This document shows positions 63,997 to 64,000 of a DNA stretch of 64,000 nt, one piece after another. The notes under the pieces were generated by a model that was not told the DNA's origin, ran no database searches, and saw only the letters and a program-made list of their open reading frames with translations. Source of the stretch: Burkholderia anthina. GTDB taxonomy: Bacteria; Pseudomonadota; Gammaproteobacteria; Burkholderiales; Burkholderiaceae. Each line of letters opens with the position of its first letter. Position 1 is the first letter of the stretch. A program made the position numbers and the translations under genes. The DNA lies in contig NZ_CABVLY010000012.1 of NCBI RefSeq assembly GCF_902498995.1, positions 1 through 64,000 on the forward strand, given 5' to 3'.

Positions 63997-64000
63997 GCGG

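Overview
The window is GC-rich, gene-dense DNA from the primary chromosome of a Burkholderia, most like the Burkholderia cepacia complex. Evidence is the codon bias, the protein families, and a gene order (flagellar fliLMNOPQR, type II secretion gsp cluster, cobW, hup, mnmC, Kef-type antiporter) that, as I recall it, sits close to coordinate 1 of chromosome 1 in this genus. No transposase, integrase, phage gene, rRNA or CRISPR array was found. One tRNA (Val, GAC) is present.

Layout. 0-3.2 kb: a catalase-like peroxidase and cytochrome b561 diverge from an ECF sigma factor and its membrane anti-sigma factor. The shared promoter region is a large inverted repeat carrying the same ECF-type promoter in both directions. 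3.2-5.3 kb: small hypothetical genes, a DnaA-box-rich intergenic element (element A) and tRNA-Val. 5.6-10.6 kb: an ECF41-type sigma factor with an AhpD-like partner, egtB/egtD (ergothioneine) and two small secreted proteins. 10.7-15.7 kb: a type III restriction-modification pair. 16-22.5 kb: a porin, a TctD/TctE-type two-component system and a nitrate/sulfonate/taurine-type ABC transporter. 22.6-27 kb: fliLMNOPQR. 27.3-30.2 kb: lrgAB with a divergent LysR gene, then a Phd/PIN toxin-antitoxin pair. 30.3-34.9 kb: an EmrB-type pump, a MarR regulator, a small membrane protein and an outer-membrane efflux lipoprotein. 34.9-46.6 kb: the complete gspD-E-F / C / G-N cluster, with gspC on the opposite strand. 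47-51.7 kb: a lytic transglycosylase, a CobW GTPase, HU and MnmC. 51.7-52.3 kb: element B, the best candidate for a chromosomal replication origin. 52.4-58.6 kb: Kef-type antiporter, YbdK-like ligase, MarR with a Cys/His tail, glutamine amidotransferase, old yellow enzyme and SET-domain protein. 58.7-64 kb: a second two-component system, a DUF3717-like protein, phhA/phhB with a divergent Lrp/AsnC regulator, and a CYTH protein.

The main discovery candidate is the pair of elements A (about 4.68-4.94 kb) and B (about 51.76-52.01 kb). They lie 47 kb apart in inverted orientation. They share the same ordered modules at nearly identical spacing: an AT-rich tatatata tract, CTACTA-like DnaA-trio sequence, GTTAAC, a 16-bp spacer, a perfect DnaA box, 160-172 bp, and an inverted DnaA-box pair 6 bp apart. 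Genes left of B run mostly leftward and genes right of B mostly rightward, as expected for B as an origin; A would be a second, divergent copy. Conserved bases in both also match methylation motifs (GTWWAC and CACAG) that I recall from B. cenocepacia. The window itself encodes a type III methyltransferase that could be the CACAG enzyme. None of this could be tested here.
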